Below, one piece after another: positions 36,550 through 44,873 of a DNA stretch of 64,000 bases; positions within the stretch are counted from its first letter, which is position 1, and each line of letters starts with the position of its first letter. The translations under genes and the position numbers were made by a program. The stretch comes from Pseudoalteromonas luteoviolacea H33-S. Its GTDB lineage: Bacteria > Pseudomonadota > Gammaproteobacteria > Enterobacterales > Alteromonadaceae. Below the pieces are notes generated by a model, which was given only the letters and a program-made list of their open reading frames with translations, did no database searches and had not been told where the DNA came from. The stretch covers positions 160,031 through 224,030 of the forward strand of contig NZ_AUXY01000080.1 in NCBI RefSeq assembly GCF_001625695.1. The letters are read 5' to 3'.

Positions 36550-37440
36550 TTAATGGTGGGGACAATCGTGACTTTCTATTTGCAGCACACATTTTTCAAC
36601 AGAAAATAGCTGCTTTAAGCGCGCTTCAACTTGGAAACGACACGCATCATCGTGCATTTCTATGGTGCAATGATGTTTTAAAACAATATGCGCCCCCACT
36701 ATCAGCTCATCGTCAGTGTTGGATACAGTCACATTATGTACGCTTTCAACATGTTCAGTATCAACAATCGCCTGTTCAAGTTTGTCTACATTAGGCAGTG
36801 CGCTCTCTTTGCTAAGGAGTCCAGTCAAGCATGTTTTAATCACCTTAAAACCGGTAAATAACACAAAGCTTGAAATCAACATACTTGAAAGCACATCAAT
36901 AATATTGAACCCCGTCAAATGAATGAGTATGCCTGCAACAAACGTCGAGACTGTTGATAATAAATCAAAAAAGGAGTGTAAAAATACCGCGTAGACATTA
37001 ATGCTGTCTTTTCTGCCTTTATACAAAACCCAAGCAGCCACACCATGAAACAAGAAACCCACTCCTGCAATGGTGGACATCAAAAATGTATTCACTTCGT
37101 GAACATGACCTTGGCTATGTAATTCGATCCGCTCTGTCGCTTCAAGCAGAATAATCACAGCAATAGAAACATACAAAATACCATTGATAAGTCCACCAGT
37201 GTATTCTGCTTTTTTGTAACCTTCATTAAAGTTTTTAGCGAGTTTTACCGCAATACTCGATGCGATTAAAGCGATAAGCAACGAGCTGTTGTGGACAAAT
37301 AGGTGTCCTGCGTCTGCGAGCACGGCTAGAGAATTGGCAAAATATGCACCAATTAGTTGGATAACCATAAACGTGCAAGTCAATGCAAGCGCAATAAGTA
37401 AGCGCTTCCGAGAAGCCTCATGAGTTGTAAGATCGGTCAT
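36550..37440 (-). CDS. Cation diffusion facilitator (zinc/divalent metal efflux)
   Basis: A 296-residue CDF-family antiporter with six membrane helices and a cytoplasmic C-terminal domain, exporting Zn(II) or a related metal in exchange for protons. Helix 2 carries LADAGHLFVHN, where the usual HxxxD is H46-xxx-H50. Helix 5 keeps the normal His155-xxx-Asp159 (VFLHSFFDLL). A short His-containing loop (SQGHVHEV) lies between helices 3 and 4, and the C-terminus ends with HDCPHH, a likely metal ligand set. Similarity is to ZitB/CzcD-type exporters. The D50H change could shift metal selectivity. No metal-responsive operator was seen upstream. Confidence 0.9.
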   Translation of the reverse strand: MTDLTTHEASRKRLLIALALTCTFMVIQLIGAYFANSLAVLADAGHLFVHNSSLLIALIASSIAVKLAKNFNEGYKKAEYTGGLINGILYVSIAVIILLEATERIELHSQGHVHEVNTFLMSTIAGVGFLFHGVAAWVLYKGRKDSINVYAVFLHSFFDLLSTVSTFVAGILIHLTGFNIIDVLSSMLISSFVLFTGFKVIKTCLTGLLSKESALPNVDKLEQAIVDTEHVESVHNVTVSNTDDELIVGAHIVLKHHCTIEMHDDACRFQVEARLKQLFSVEKCVLQIESHDCPHH

Positions 37441-37587
37441 TCGAAACTTGAGAAACCTTTGTAACTATAAATTAGAGGGTGCCTTATGATAAAGGCCGAT
37501 AATTGTAACTCTATTTCATTTCAGACGCATCAAAAATAACAATATTTAGCAAATAAATAGACTATTTTTTTCATCTAAAAGCATGAG

Positions 37588-38757
37588 CTAACTAATCACT
37601 TCCTGCCCAGAGGCTACTACGTGGCTCGCCGAATACAAACGCTGCTCAAAATAACGAAGCTGCTCATAACTATATAAAAATTGGGTATAGCGCATGACTT
37701 CAAGTGCGACTTGCGAATTTTCAAAGCAATTGGCGGGACGACCTGGGTAAAAACGACAACCATTATTAAAAGCGACCATGTGCCTAACACCACTTTTGGC
37801 GCCAATGTATTTTGCAAGTTTACCCGCTCGTACTTTTGATGAGTTGAGTGGATTCAAGAAAAACTGAGCACTTCCCTCTTTCGTCACATGCCACATTTCA
37901 CTATGTAAGTTTGCTTCTATTTCACCAACATGCTGAGAGCAAATAAACACAAAAACACCAAATGGCGATAGCACCACACCATCAATATCCAGCTCTTCTA
38001 GCAATGGACTCATACTTCGGTGCACTATGATGTATTTCTTTTTATCCAACTTACTACTCAGTACGTCATAAGTCTTTTTAAAGCTTCTCTTTTTTGATGA
38101 GTAGCTGGTGCTATAATCCTTGCTGAGAAACCGTTTTGCGAGTTCTATTACAATATAACCACACAATACGATACTTAACCAAAAGCCAAAACGGGTAAAA
38201 TGATCTGGCTGTTTTTCTATATTGTCGTCAAGCGTGTTGGGCAATTCATGTGAGTGGGGAACGATAGAATTCAAAGAAGCAACAGATCCACTAATGACAG
38301 GCGGTTTTGCAAAAACCTGTGCTCGCTCAGCTTGCTCACTTAACTTATTTTGTTGAGCCAACAGCGCTTCAAAAGCCTGCTTTTGCTCTGCAACTAGCTC
38401 AGCACACCTCACTGCACTTTGAAAGGTCTGCTCCCCATCATGGCAAATAATCGGTTTTTCATAAAAAGCTTGCCACTTTGAATACACCTTAGGGTCACGA
38501 AATTGACTAGCTCCAAATACGGGAAGGTTGCTGTGGTTTTCTGTTACATTGACAATTTGAGTTGGAGACTGACAATACTGCTCTATTCGCTCTGTAAGGC
38601 GAAAAATGCGCGCCTGATCTGTATCTGACATCTTCTTAGAGCTTTGCAACAGCGCCAGCTCTGTGGCGTAGCGCTCACATTGACTGGCATCGAGCTGTGC
38701 TGGCATACCTTTCACCCACCCCGAAAGTAAGAGTAAAAACAAAATCCATCTGTTCAT
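37588..38757 (-). CDS. Membrane-anchored protein with NERD-like domain
   Basis: A 389-residue protein with an unusual plan. A signal peptide (residues 1-20) precedes a Cys-containing extracytoplasmic region of about 170 residues, then one membrane helix (about 191-206). The cytoplasmic part (about 230-345) resembles the NERD nuclease-related domain (ELDIDGVVLSPFGVFVF and FFLNPLNSSKVRAGKLAKYI). The catalytic Glu-x-Lys of active NERD proteins (FVIExKN) is not present (FVFICSQH), so nuclease activity is doubtful. AGGTA lies eight bases before the ATG. It follows two WD40 lipoprotein genes on the same strand (51 bases from the nearer one) and may be co-transcribed with them. Role unknown. Confidence 0.7.
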   Translation of the reverse strand: MNRWILFLLLLSGWVKGMPAQLDASQCERYATELALLQSSKKMSDTDQARIFRLTERIEQYCQSPTQIVNVTENHSNLPVFGASQFRDPKVYSKWQAFYEKPIICHDGEQTFQSAVRCAELVAEQKQAFEALLAQQNKLSEQAERAQVFAKPPVISGSVASLNSIVPHSHELPNTLDDNIEKQPDHFTRFGFWLSIVLCGYIVIELAKRFLSKDYSTSYSSKKRSFKKTYDVLSSKLDKKKYIIVHRSMSPLLEELDIDGVVLSPFGVFVFICSQHVGEIEANLHSEMWHVTKEGSAQFFLNPLNSSKVRAGKLAKYIGAKSGVRHMVAFNNGCRFYPGRPANCFENSQVALEVMRYTQFLYSYEQLRYFEQRLYSASHVVASGQEVIS

Positions 38758-38808
38758 TTAACTGTACCTAATTAAAACCTAATTCAACTGACAAACCTCA
38801 AAACAGTG

Positions 38809-39798
38809 TTATTTTCGGTTTGCCAACATATTTAGCGCCCACTCTTCCAATAAGCCATCACTACTCAAAGTCACTAGTTTTTCTTTACTTGGCGCATACA
38901 TATCAACAATAGTCGCCCCCGAATTAACCGTATTGATCTGCCATGTTCCCAGCTCATTGCCGCTTTTGGCATCCCAAATCGTCAGTTGAGATTTAGACGA
39001 AGATGTTGCCAACAAGCCACTTTTCTCGATAAATAACGCTTTTCTAAATACTTTGAAGCGAGCCATATACTTAAGCTCACTTTTATCAGCGCCATCAATC
39101 AAAGACGCTATCACTTGATTATCCAAGGCATCAGATACAAAAAATTCAGAAAAATCTTTTCTAACAGCTAAGCTGGTTACCCTATGATTGAACTCCTTAG
39201 TGAACACCGGGTCTGGCGATCCAAAGCGCCAAAGCGCCAATTTGCCATCTTGCGCCGCGGTCATAAATAACTCGCCTTTAGCATCCCATTCCACATGCAT
39301 TACAGGGCGGGTGTGCGGCGCAAATTGATTATTAACTTGAGTATGTAGATGCGCCATGTTGACGGTACCGTCAGACATAGCAACAATAATTTTGTCCATC
39401 GAGGGCGATAATGCGACTGACGTAATATGCGCATACCCACTCACCCCGGAAAAATTCACTTTAGTAACCAGCTTTTTAGTGGCTAATGACCAAAATTTAA
39501 GTTGATTATCCCCTACGACGATCAGCATATTGTTATCTTTAGAAAGGACAACCTCTCTAGTGAGATCTGGCATTTTGTCTTGTGGCACAGTAAACAAAGC
39601 TTCCATTGAACTACTGTCCCAAACAGTCAGCGCATTCGTACTATCTATAGTGACTAGTTTGCTGCCATCTTGTGAAAAGTGTCCAATAAGTACCCCTTTA
39701 TCTCCAAGCTGGCTGATTGTTCCTTGACTGAGTTTTACTTCATCATCACACCCAACTAATAACAGCACTAAAAGCAACGGGATTAGTCTTAACAACAT
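38809..39798 (-). CDS. WD40-repeat lipoprotein, copy 1
   Basis: A 329-residue lipoprotein. The signal peptide ends in the lipobox LLVGC with Cys17. The mature part shows about five to six beta-propeller blades with WD-type ends: LTVWDSSS, LKFWSLAT, LALWRFGS, LTIWDAKSG and LEEWALNM. Such propellers are scaffolds for protein binding. The paralogue lies immediately upstream (about 35% identical by eye, same blade order) and the NERD-like gene follows after 51 bases, suggesting one unit. Partner and process unknown. Asp at positions +2 and +3 after the lipid Cys (CDDE) suggests retention in the inner membrane by the E. coli rule, though this rule is not general. Confidence 0.85.
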   Translation of the reverse strand: MLLRLIPLLLVLLLVGCDDEVKLSQGTISQLGDKGVLIGHFSQDGSKLVTIDSTNALTVWDSSSMEALFTVPQDKMPDLTREVVLSKDNNMLIVVGDNQLKFWSLATKKLVTKVNFSGVSGYAHITSVALSPSMDKIIVAMSDGTVNMAHLHTQVNNQFAPHTRPVMHVEWDAKGELFMTAAQDGKLALWRFGSPDPVFTKEFNHRVTSLAVRKDFSEFFVSDALDNQVIASLIDGADKSELKYMARFKVFRKALFIEKSGLLATSSSKSQLTIWDAKSGNELGTWQINTVNSGATIVDMYAPSKEKLVTLSSDGLLEEWALNMLANRK

Positions 39799-39945
39799 GG
39801 TTCTGGTTCTCTAAATTCAAGGGCAATAAATAATCTGTGCAAATAGTATAGCCTTTGTTCTATTTGTACAGTTTATTGTCCCCTATTGTTGACGCAGCAC
39901 CCTGTGATGCGCAAATTCTAGGCAAAAGAAGCAAAGTTTACGCCA

Positions 39946-40944
39946 TCAATCAGTCGAGTTTATTAAGGTGTTGATTTCCCAATATTCAACAATGCCATCA
40001 CTACTGAGTGTCACAAGTTTATTTGCTCTATCTATGTGCATATCTAAGATCATTGCCGTTGACGTTACTGCCTGTATGGCAAAAGCGTCAATTTCTTGCC
40101 CAGTTTTTACATGCCATAATGTCCACCAAAATTTACTGGAACCGGTCGCCAAATACTGGCCATCTGGGGATATCGCAGAGGCCCGAAACCAGCGAAACCT
40201 TTCACGATAGGCAAGCTTTATCGAATAGTCTTGTGTTGAAAATGGCTTAAACACCCATTGCTCATTCATTGAATCTGAAATAAACAGCAAATTTTGCTCT
40301 AAGTTATAAGCTAGGCTGGTTACACGCTTTGACAATTTATGCTCAAATTTAGGCTGCAATGTCCTTGCATCAGAAATATTAACCAAGCCATCATGTCCTG
40401 CACTTAACAAGAGTTGACGTTGTGGACCAAGCGTTAGAAAGCTGATCTTTGCGTCATGGTGCTTAACACGCTTAGTCAGCTTGTTTTTAAAATCAATAAC
40501 ATTAACGCTGCCGTCAGTCATTCCAATGAGCAAAATCATTGGATTATCGTAAATAGCCACTTTTGATGTTTTTGCATACTCTGACTCGCCGACAACCTTG
40601 AATTGACCGAGTTTTTCTTGTTTAACCAAATCCCAAACGACCACGTACGTCATAAAGCTGGCTGCCAATAATCTGTTATCTACTGATAACGCGATGTCTG
40701 TGACCTGTATATCACTGAGTGCAAACTGCGCCATAGTCCCCCCGCCTTGAGCATCCGCTACGATTATTTGATCTTGAGATACAAAAGCAAGAAAATCCCC
40801 ACGAGCTGAGAAGACACCATGATCTATTGGTGCTTGACTCACTTGATAAAAATCCGATTGGTGGTTTTTATCCACCTTGTCACATCCAACGAATACAACA
40901 AGCAATGCATATGCGACAAATATGTTGATAATATTCTTAAACAT
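39946..40944 (-). CDS. WD40-repeat lipoprotein, copy 2
   Basis: A 332-residue paralogue of the next gene. The frame is open from 40992, but the ATG at 40944 follows AAGGGGAG and gives a clean lipoprotein signal peptide (LVVFVGC, Cys21), so it is chosen. Blade ends VVVWDLVKQ, WTLWHVKTG and VEYWEINTL are visible, with degenerate ones between (VNVIDFKN, VNISDART). Cys is followed by Asp (CDKVD), as in copy 1. First gene of the probable three-gene cassette ending with the NERD-like protein. Function unknown. Confidence 0.83.
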   Translation of the reverse strand: MFKNIINIFVAYALLVVFVGCDKVDKNHQSDFYQVSQAPIDHGVFSARGDFLAFVSQDQIIVADAQGGGTMAQFALSDIQVTDIALSVDNRLLAASFMTYVVVWDLVKQEKLGQFKVVGESEYAKTSKVAIYDNPMILLIGMTDGSVNVIDFKNKLTKRVKHHDAKISFLTLGPQRQLLLSAGHDGLVNISDARTLQPKFEHKLSKRVTSLAYNLEQNLLFISDSMNEQWVFKPFSTQDYSIKLAYRERFRWFRASAISPDGQYLATGSSKFWWTLWHVKTGQEIDAFAIQAVTSTAMILDMHIDRANKLVTLSSDGIVEYWEINTLINSTD

Positions 40945-41174
40945 AGGTGCTCCCCTTATACTGCATATTCCTTTTTTCGCCCAAACTCGCATCCTTTCTA
41001 AACATTAAGTTCTACCCCACTATTATATTATCGGACATAAATCTTATTTATTTAGAAAAATTAAACGACATTACAGGATGAAAGTACTATAATGTTAAAG
41101 TAGTAGTGAGTAGTTCAACCAAATTTAAATACGGTTGTCATGGTTGTATTTATGGCTTTCAATCAGAGGTAGTC

Positions 41175-41450
41175 ATGTGTAGTGCCCCTAGAGCAAGGGC
41201 GGCAAAAGGAAAGGTTGTTGATTATCAAGGCTCAATGAATCAGAGTCTAAGCCCAAAGAAACGATCTGAATTTGCCAAAAAAGCGAATGCAGCCTATGAA
41301 AAGCGCCACCCCAACGAGGAATTAAAAGTGACTTCTAAAGAGCAAAAGAAAAGTAGAAAAACAAAATCAATAGTACATAAAATAGAGGTTATTCTTGTGA
41401 TCGTCGTTTTTGTCGCTATTGCAATTAGAGTCCTATTTTTATCTGAATAA
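41175..41450 (+). CDS. Small basic membrane protein, function unknown
   Basis: A 91-residue product. An earlier in-frame GTG exists at 41106, but the ATG at 41175 has AGAGGT four bases upstream. The N-terminal two thirds are charged and probably cytoplasmic (SPKKRSEFAKKANAAYEKRH), and one hydrophobic helix ends the protein (IEVILVIVVFVAIAIRVLF), giving a tail-anchored arrangement. I recognise no family. It lies alone between oppositely oriented neighbours. Confidence 0.55.
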   Translation: MCSAPRARAAKGKVVDYQGSMNQSLSPKKRSEFAKKANAAYEKRHPNEELKVTSKEQKKSRKTKSIVHKIEVILVIVVFVAIAIRVLFLSE

Positions 41451-41642
41451 TTACTTAATTTGGCACATTCGTGCTTTGCTCAATCTCTCTCCACCTTAGC
41501 ACATCCACTTTCACGCAATTTTGAACACTTAAAAAATGACTCCTTTGTCACTCATATCTTCGTTATTCAGCAGTCCATGCTTTAGTACCCACTAAGGTAC
41601 AAATTTAAGATTAATGCAAATTCTTCCTTGCGCACGGTTCAC

Positions 41643-41655
41643 GTTATAGTATAAC
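41643..41655. promoter_or_regulatory. Zur box 1 upstream of the AztD-like gene
   Basis: GTTATA-g-TATAAC is a perfect inverted repeat and matches the core of the gammaproteobacterial Zur consensus (TGTTATAnTATAACA). Its centre is 26 bases from the centre of box 2. Confidence 0.8.
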
Positions 41656-41668
41656 ATAATCGCAAATT

Positions 41669-41681
41669 GTTATTTTATAAC
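41669..41681. promoter_or_regulatory. Zur box 2 upstream of the AztD-like gene
   Basis: GTTATT-t-TATAAC, in the wider context TTGTTATTTTATAACATTCC, is a one-mismatch copy of box 1 and of the Zur consensus, 67 bases before the ATG. Together the two boxes indicate repression when zinc is plentiful. Confidence 0.75.
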
Positions 41682-41747
41682 ATTCCATTTGCAGGCGTCT
41701 CTATTAAAATTTCCTGCTAATTTACTACTCTAATAATTGAAAGAAAT

Positions 41748-43112
41748 ATGAAACACACACACAAATTACTCTCAGTTGCAGTTGCAACAGCATTGCTAGC
41801 AGCTTGTGGTGGCACAGAAACAACAATCGTAGAACACGCTCCTGTTGTAGAAACAGTCGAGCAAGACAAGGGTCATGACGATCACAGCCACGAAGGACAC
41901 GATCATGACCACGGTTCAGTAAGTGAAGCCGGTCGCTTATTAATCACTTCTCCTGGCATAAACTCAGTACATGTTTTGGATATTGAGCACAAAGAAGTTG
42001 CTGGTGAACTTACATCAAGTCATTATGCAAATAGAGTTTACGCAACAGAAAACAGCCGTTATGCAGTGCTTGTTCAGTCTGAACAAGGCCGTGTTGAATT
42101 CATCGATGGCGGCATTTGGCAAGAAGACCATGGCGACCACATACATCCTTATGAGGAAGAGCCAAAGCTTAGCGATGTTTCTTTCGATCATGTAAAACCT
42201 GCTCATGTAACAAATGGCGAAAGCAGCACTGCAATTTTCTTCGATGGTAGTGGTGAAGACGCGGTCAACGCAGAAGTGGTTGTATTTTCTGAGGCCTACA
42301 TCGGTGGTGACAAAGACAAAGTAGCTGAAATTCACTACGAAACAAACATGCACGGTGCAGCGCAATCACGCGGTGAATATACTTTTAGTACAATTCGTGA
42401 CCCACAAACAGAGTCAACTTTACCAACGCAAATTGGCCTTTATCATAAACATGATGACCATTTTGATCAGGAAAAAGTATTTGATGTAACGTGCCCTGCA
42501 CTTCACGGTAGTGCGCAGAACCACGAGCATGTGTCTTTTGCATGTGGTGATGGTGTTGTCGTTATCGCAGAAGAAAACGGTGAATTTGTTGCCACTAAAA
42601 TTGTTAACCCTGACAGCTTCGCTGAAAACCAACGTATTGGTTTACTAATTGGACATGAGAATAGTCATCAGTTTATTGGTGTTGCCGGTACTGAGTTAGT
42701 TGTTGTTGATGCAGAACACGGTGAAATTGAAAAGATCGATTGGTCAGCAACAGAAAACTACAGATTTGCAGGTGGTAGCTTCAACTATGATGGCTCTCAT
42801 GCTGTGGTATTAGATACAGCAGGTGTACTCACTATTTTCGAACAACACGCAGAAGGTGATGAGCACCATTGGGAAGTTGCACACTCAGTAAAAGTGCATG
42901 AGCATGAGCTGACAGCTATCCCTGAAGGTGCCGTTTTTAGCATCGCATTCTCAGGCGCTGAAAACATTGCTTATGTATCTGACTCAAATGCACAGCACGT
43001 ATTAGGGTATGACCTTGAAACGGCAGAAGTAAAAGTTGAAATAGAACTAGATTTCACGCCAGAAAGACTAGTTTGGTTAGGTATTGAAAAAGGAGGCGAA
43101 CACACACACTAA
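41748..43112 (+). CDS. AztD-like zinc-binding beta-propeller lipoprotein
   Basis: A 454-residue exported protein. The signal peptide ends in the lipobox LLAAC (Cys20). A His/Asp-rich loop follows at about 40-57 (GHDDHSHEGHDHDHG), then a propeller-like body with further His clusters (HGDHIHPYEE, HKHDDHFDQ, NHEHVSFACGDG, EGDEHHW) and a C-terminal HTH. This resembles AztD, the periplasmic zinc metallochaperone that hands zinc to the AztABC system. Two Zur boxes lie upstream, so it should be made under zinc starvation, which fits. No aztABC genes lie in the window, so it is an orphan here, and the lipid anchor differs from soluble AztD. The exact family name is my judgement from His loops plus propeller. 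Confidence 0.75.
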   Translation: MKHTHKLLSVAVATALLAACGGTETTIVEHAPVVETVEQDKGHDDHSHEGHDHDHGSVSEAGRLLITSPGINSVHVLDIEHKEVAGELTSSHYANRVYATENSRYAVLVQSEQGRVEFIDGGIWQEDHGDHIHPYEEEPKLSDVSFDHVKPAHVTNGESSTAIFFDGSGEDAVNAEVVVFSEAYIGGDKDKVAEIHYETNMHGAAQSRGEYTFSTIRDPQTESTLPTQIGLYHKHDDHFDQEKVFDVTCPALHGSAQNHEHVSFACGDGVVVIAEENGEFVATKIVNPDSFAENQRIGLLIGHENSHQFIGVAGTELVVVDAEHGEIEKIDWSATENYRFAGGSFNYDGSHAVVLDTAGVLTIFEQHAEGDEHHWEVAHSVKVHEHELTAIPEGAVFSIAFSGAENIAYVSDSNAQHVLGYDLETAEVKVEIELDFTPERLVWLGIEKGGEHTH

Positions 43113-43152
43113 TACTCCCGGGTATAATGTGTATGTCTCTTGATTGTGAGCC

Positions 43153-43182
43153 AAAGCGCCTTTTTTAAGGCGCTTTTTTCTT
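43153..43182 (+). terminator. Terminator after the AztD-like gene
   Basis: AAAGCGCCTT and AAGGCGCTTT form a 10-bp stem with loop TTTT, followed by more T. Confidence 0.88.
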
Positions 43183-43323
43183 TTTTGGTATCCAATAAAT
43201 TGGTTAAAACACCATGCTTTTTTCATTCCATACGTATCCTAGCATTTAGATTAACGATATAAAGTGATGACGAAGATACAAGTTTTCGAAATACAATGAC
43301 TTAGTTAAGGGTAATGGTATTTT

Positions 43324-43350
43324 CAGGTAAACCCACAAACGGGGCTTACC
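43324..43350 (-). terminator. Possible hairpin after the trehalase gene
   Basis: AGGTAA and TTACCT pair around CCC/GGG-containing sequence 19 bases after the trehalase stop on the minus strand. There is no T-run, so the terminator role is uncertain. Confidence 0.3.
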
Positions 43351-43368
43351 TAAAAGAAGGATAAAAAA

Positions 43369-44859
43369 CTACCTATCTCCAAACAACTTATATAATCTAC
43401 AAGCAACGCCATTAGTCCAGCCAAAGCCTTGCTGAACTATATATTCTCCACCTTGCGCTGTTTTATTCAAATCAATGACATTGTATTTTTCTAACAAGCA
43501 TTTATTAATAGCAAAGTTAGACTCTAATGTGCTCAACCAGCTCTTACCAACCTGCTTTGCTTCGCAATCAAAGCCGTAGTTTAATAAACCTTTTACACCA
43601 AACCACTGAAGCGGTGCCCATCCGTTTGGGCTATCCCATTGCTGAGATGTTTCGTTAAGTGTGGTAACAAGCCCACCAACCTTGTAAAAATCAGACATGA
43701 TTTTCTTAGACATTCGCTGCGCGTGACTGGCATCTGTAACTAAGTTAAAAAATAGTGCAGTAGTGCCAGCCATCGTCTGAACGTCTCGCTGACAGTTGCT
43801 AGCAATATCATAATCAACATACCAGCTTGCTTGCTCATCCCACATATACTGGCCTATCAAGTCTGCGCGCGATTTCGCCTTTTTGTCCATTTTTCTGTAT
43901 TCAGCATGGCGGTTTAAAGCAAGGTAGCAACGGGCCAATTGCGACTCTAAAAAATAGAGCAAAGCATTTAAGTCGATTGGGACCATATCTGTTGTGGCGA
44001 TGGTTTTTAAGTCACTTGGTTCTCTTAACCAACGACTACTGAAATCCCACCCAGACTCACAAGCAGCACGTATATTTCGATAAAACGCAAGTTTTTGCTC
44101 TGCAGTAAGATGTTTGGCATCTTCCAAATCCTCTCGATAAGACTCAGGTCTTGGCAGAGACTCATTATCCCAATAGCGATTAAGTACACCACCACAAGGC
44201 ATCATCACAACACGGGCATGGGTATTCTCTCTAGACGATAGCTTATTTTGCCCTTTCATCCAAAATTCATACTCACTACTCAACGCTGACGTCACTCTAT
44301 TTAACCACTGTGGATCTGTGTGCTTTGTATCCCAAAGCAAATCAACCATTAATGCGGTCACAGGTGGTTGGGAGCGGGTTGCGTAGTAACTGCGATTACC
44401 ATTCGGAACATACCCCAACGAATTAATTAAACTACAAAAATTATCCAGCATATTCTCTACAAGCGCTTCTCGACCCGAGTCCATCAGCCCAAGTGCTGTA
44501 AAATAGCTATCCCAATAATAAATTTCGTTAAATCGTCCGCCTGGCACAACATATGGCTTAGGCAAAGCAAGAAGCGAGCTAGCGTCTTTCTCACCAGCTT
44601 CCCTCGTTAACCTACTCCAAAGCTGTTCGATGTAATCAGGGACAGACTCAACCGTGTCGAGAGTTTCTAGCTCTGGCGCTGGTGCGAACTCGAAATGAAC
44701 ATTAACAAATGCCTTTAGATCTTTGGGTTGCAACTCGTCATAAAAGTCACATACGGCCTGCCAAGATGGCTTTGGAATAGCATCAGCAAACGTTTTACTG
44801 TCAGTGAAAATGCCTGACAATTGCACGTCTTTAAACAAACGACTATGCTCAAACTTCAT
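43369..44859 (-). CDS. treF: Cytoplasmic alpha,alpha-trehalase, GH37
   Basis: A 496-residue glycoside hydrolase family 37 enzyme that splits trehalose into two glucose. The frame opens at 44892 but the ATG at 44859 follows GAGGATT and is chosen. Both trehalase signatures are visible: PGGRFNEIYYWDSYF (about residue 110) and QWDSPNGWAPLQW (about 405). No signal peptide, so it acts in the cytoplasm like TreF and not periplasmic TreA. It begins 14 bases after the MFS transporter stop and is certainly in its operon. A LacI-type operator precedes that operon, and a TonB receptor and LacI regulator follow. Regulation by sugar induction is inferred. Confidence 0.93.
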   Translation of the reverse strand: MKFEHSRLFKDVQLSGIFTDSKTFADAIPKPSWQAVCDFYDELQPKDLKAFVNVHFEFAPAPELETLDTVESVPDYIEQLWSRLTREAGEKDASSLLALPKPYVVPGGRFNEIYYWDSYFTALGLMDSGREALVENMLDNFCSLINSLGYVPNGNRSYYATRSQPPVTALMVDLLWDTKHTDPQWLNRVTSALSSEYEFWMKGQNKLSSRENTHARVVMMPCGGVLNRYWDNESLPRPESYREDLEDAKHLTAEQKLAFYRNIRAACESGWDFSSRWLREPSDLKTIATTDMVPIDLNALLYFLESQLARCYLALNRHAEYRKMDKKAKSRADLIGQYMWDEQASWYVDYDIASNCQRDVQTMAGTTALFFNLVTDASHAQRMSKKIMSDFYKVGGLVTTLNETSQQWDSPNGWAPLQWFGVKGLLNYGFDCEAKQVGKSWLSTLESNFAINKCLLEKYNVIDLNKTAQGGEYIVQQGFGWTNGVACRLYKLFGDR

Positions 44860-44873
44860 TATTAATCCTCGAC

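Noticed and set aside
42015..42365. 116-codon minus-strand frame within the AztD-like gene
   Set aside because: It is antisense to a lipoprotein gene with Zur boxes and has a shadow-type composition (Phe, Cys and Val rich).
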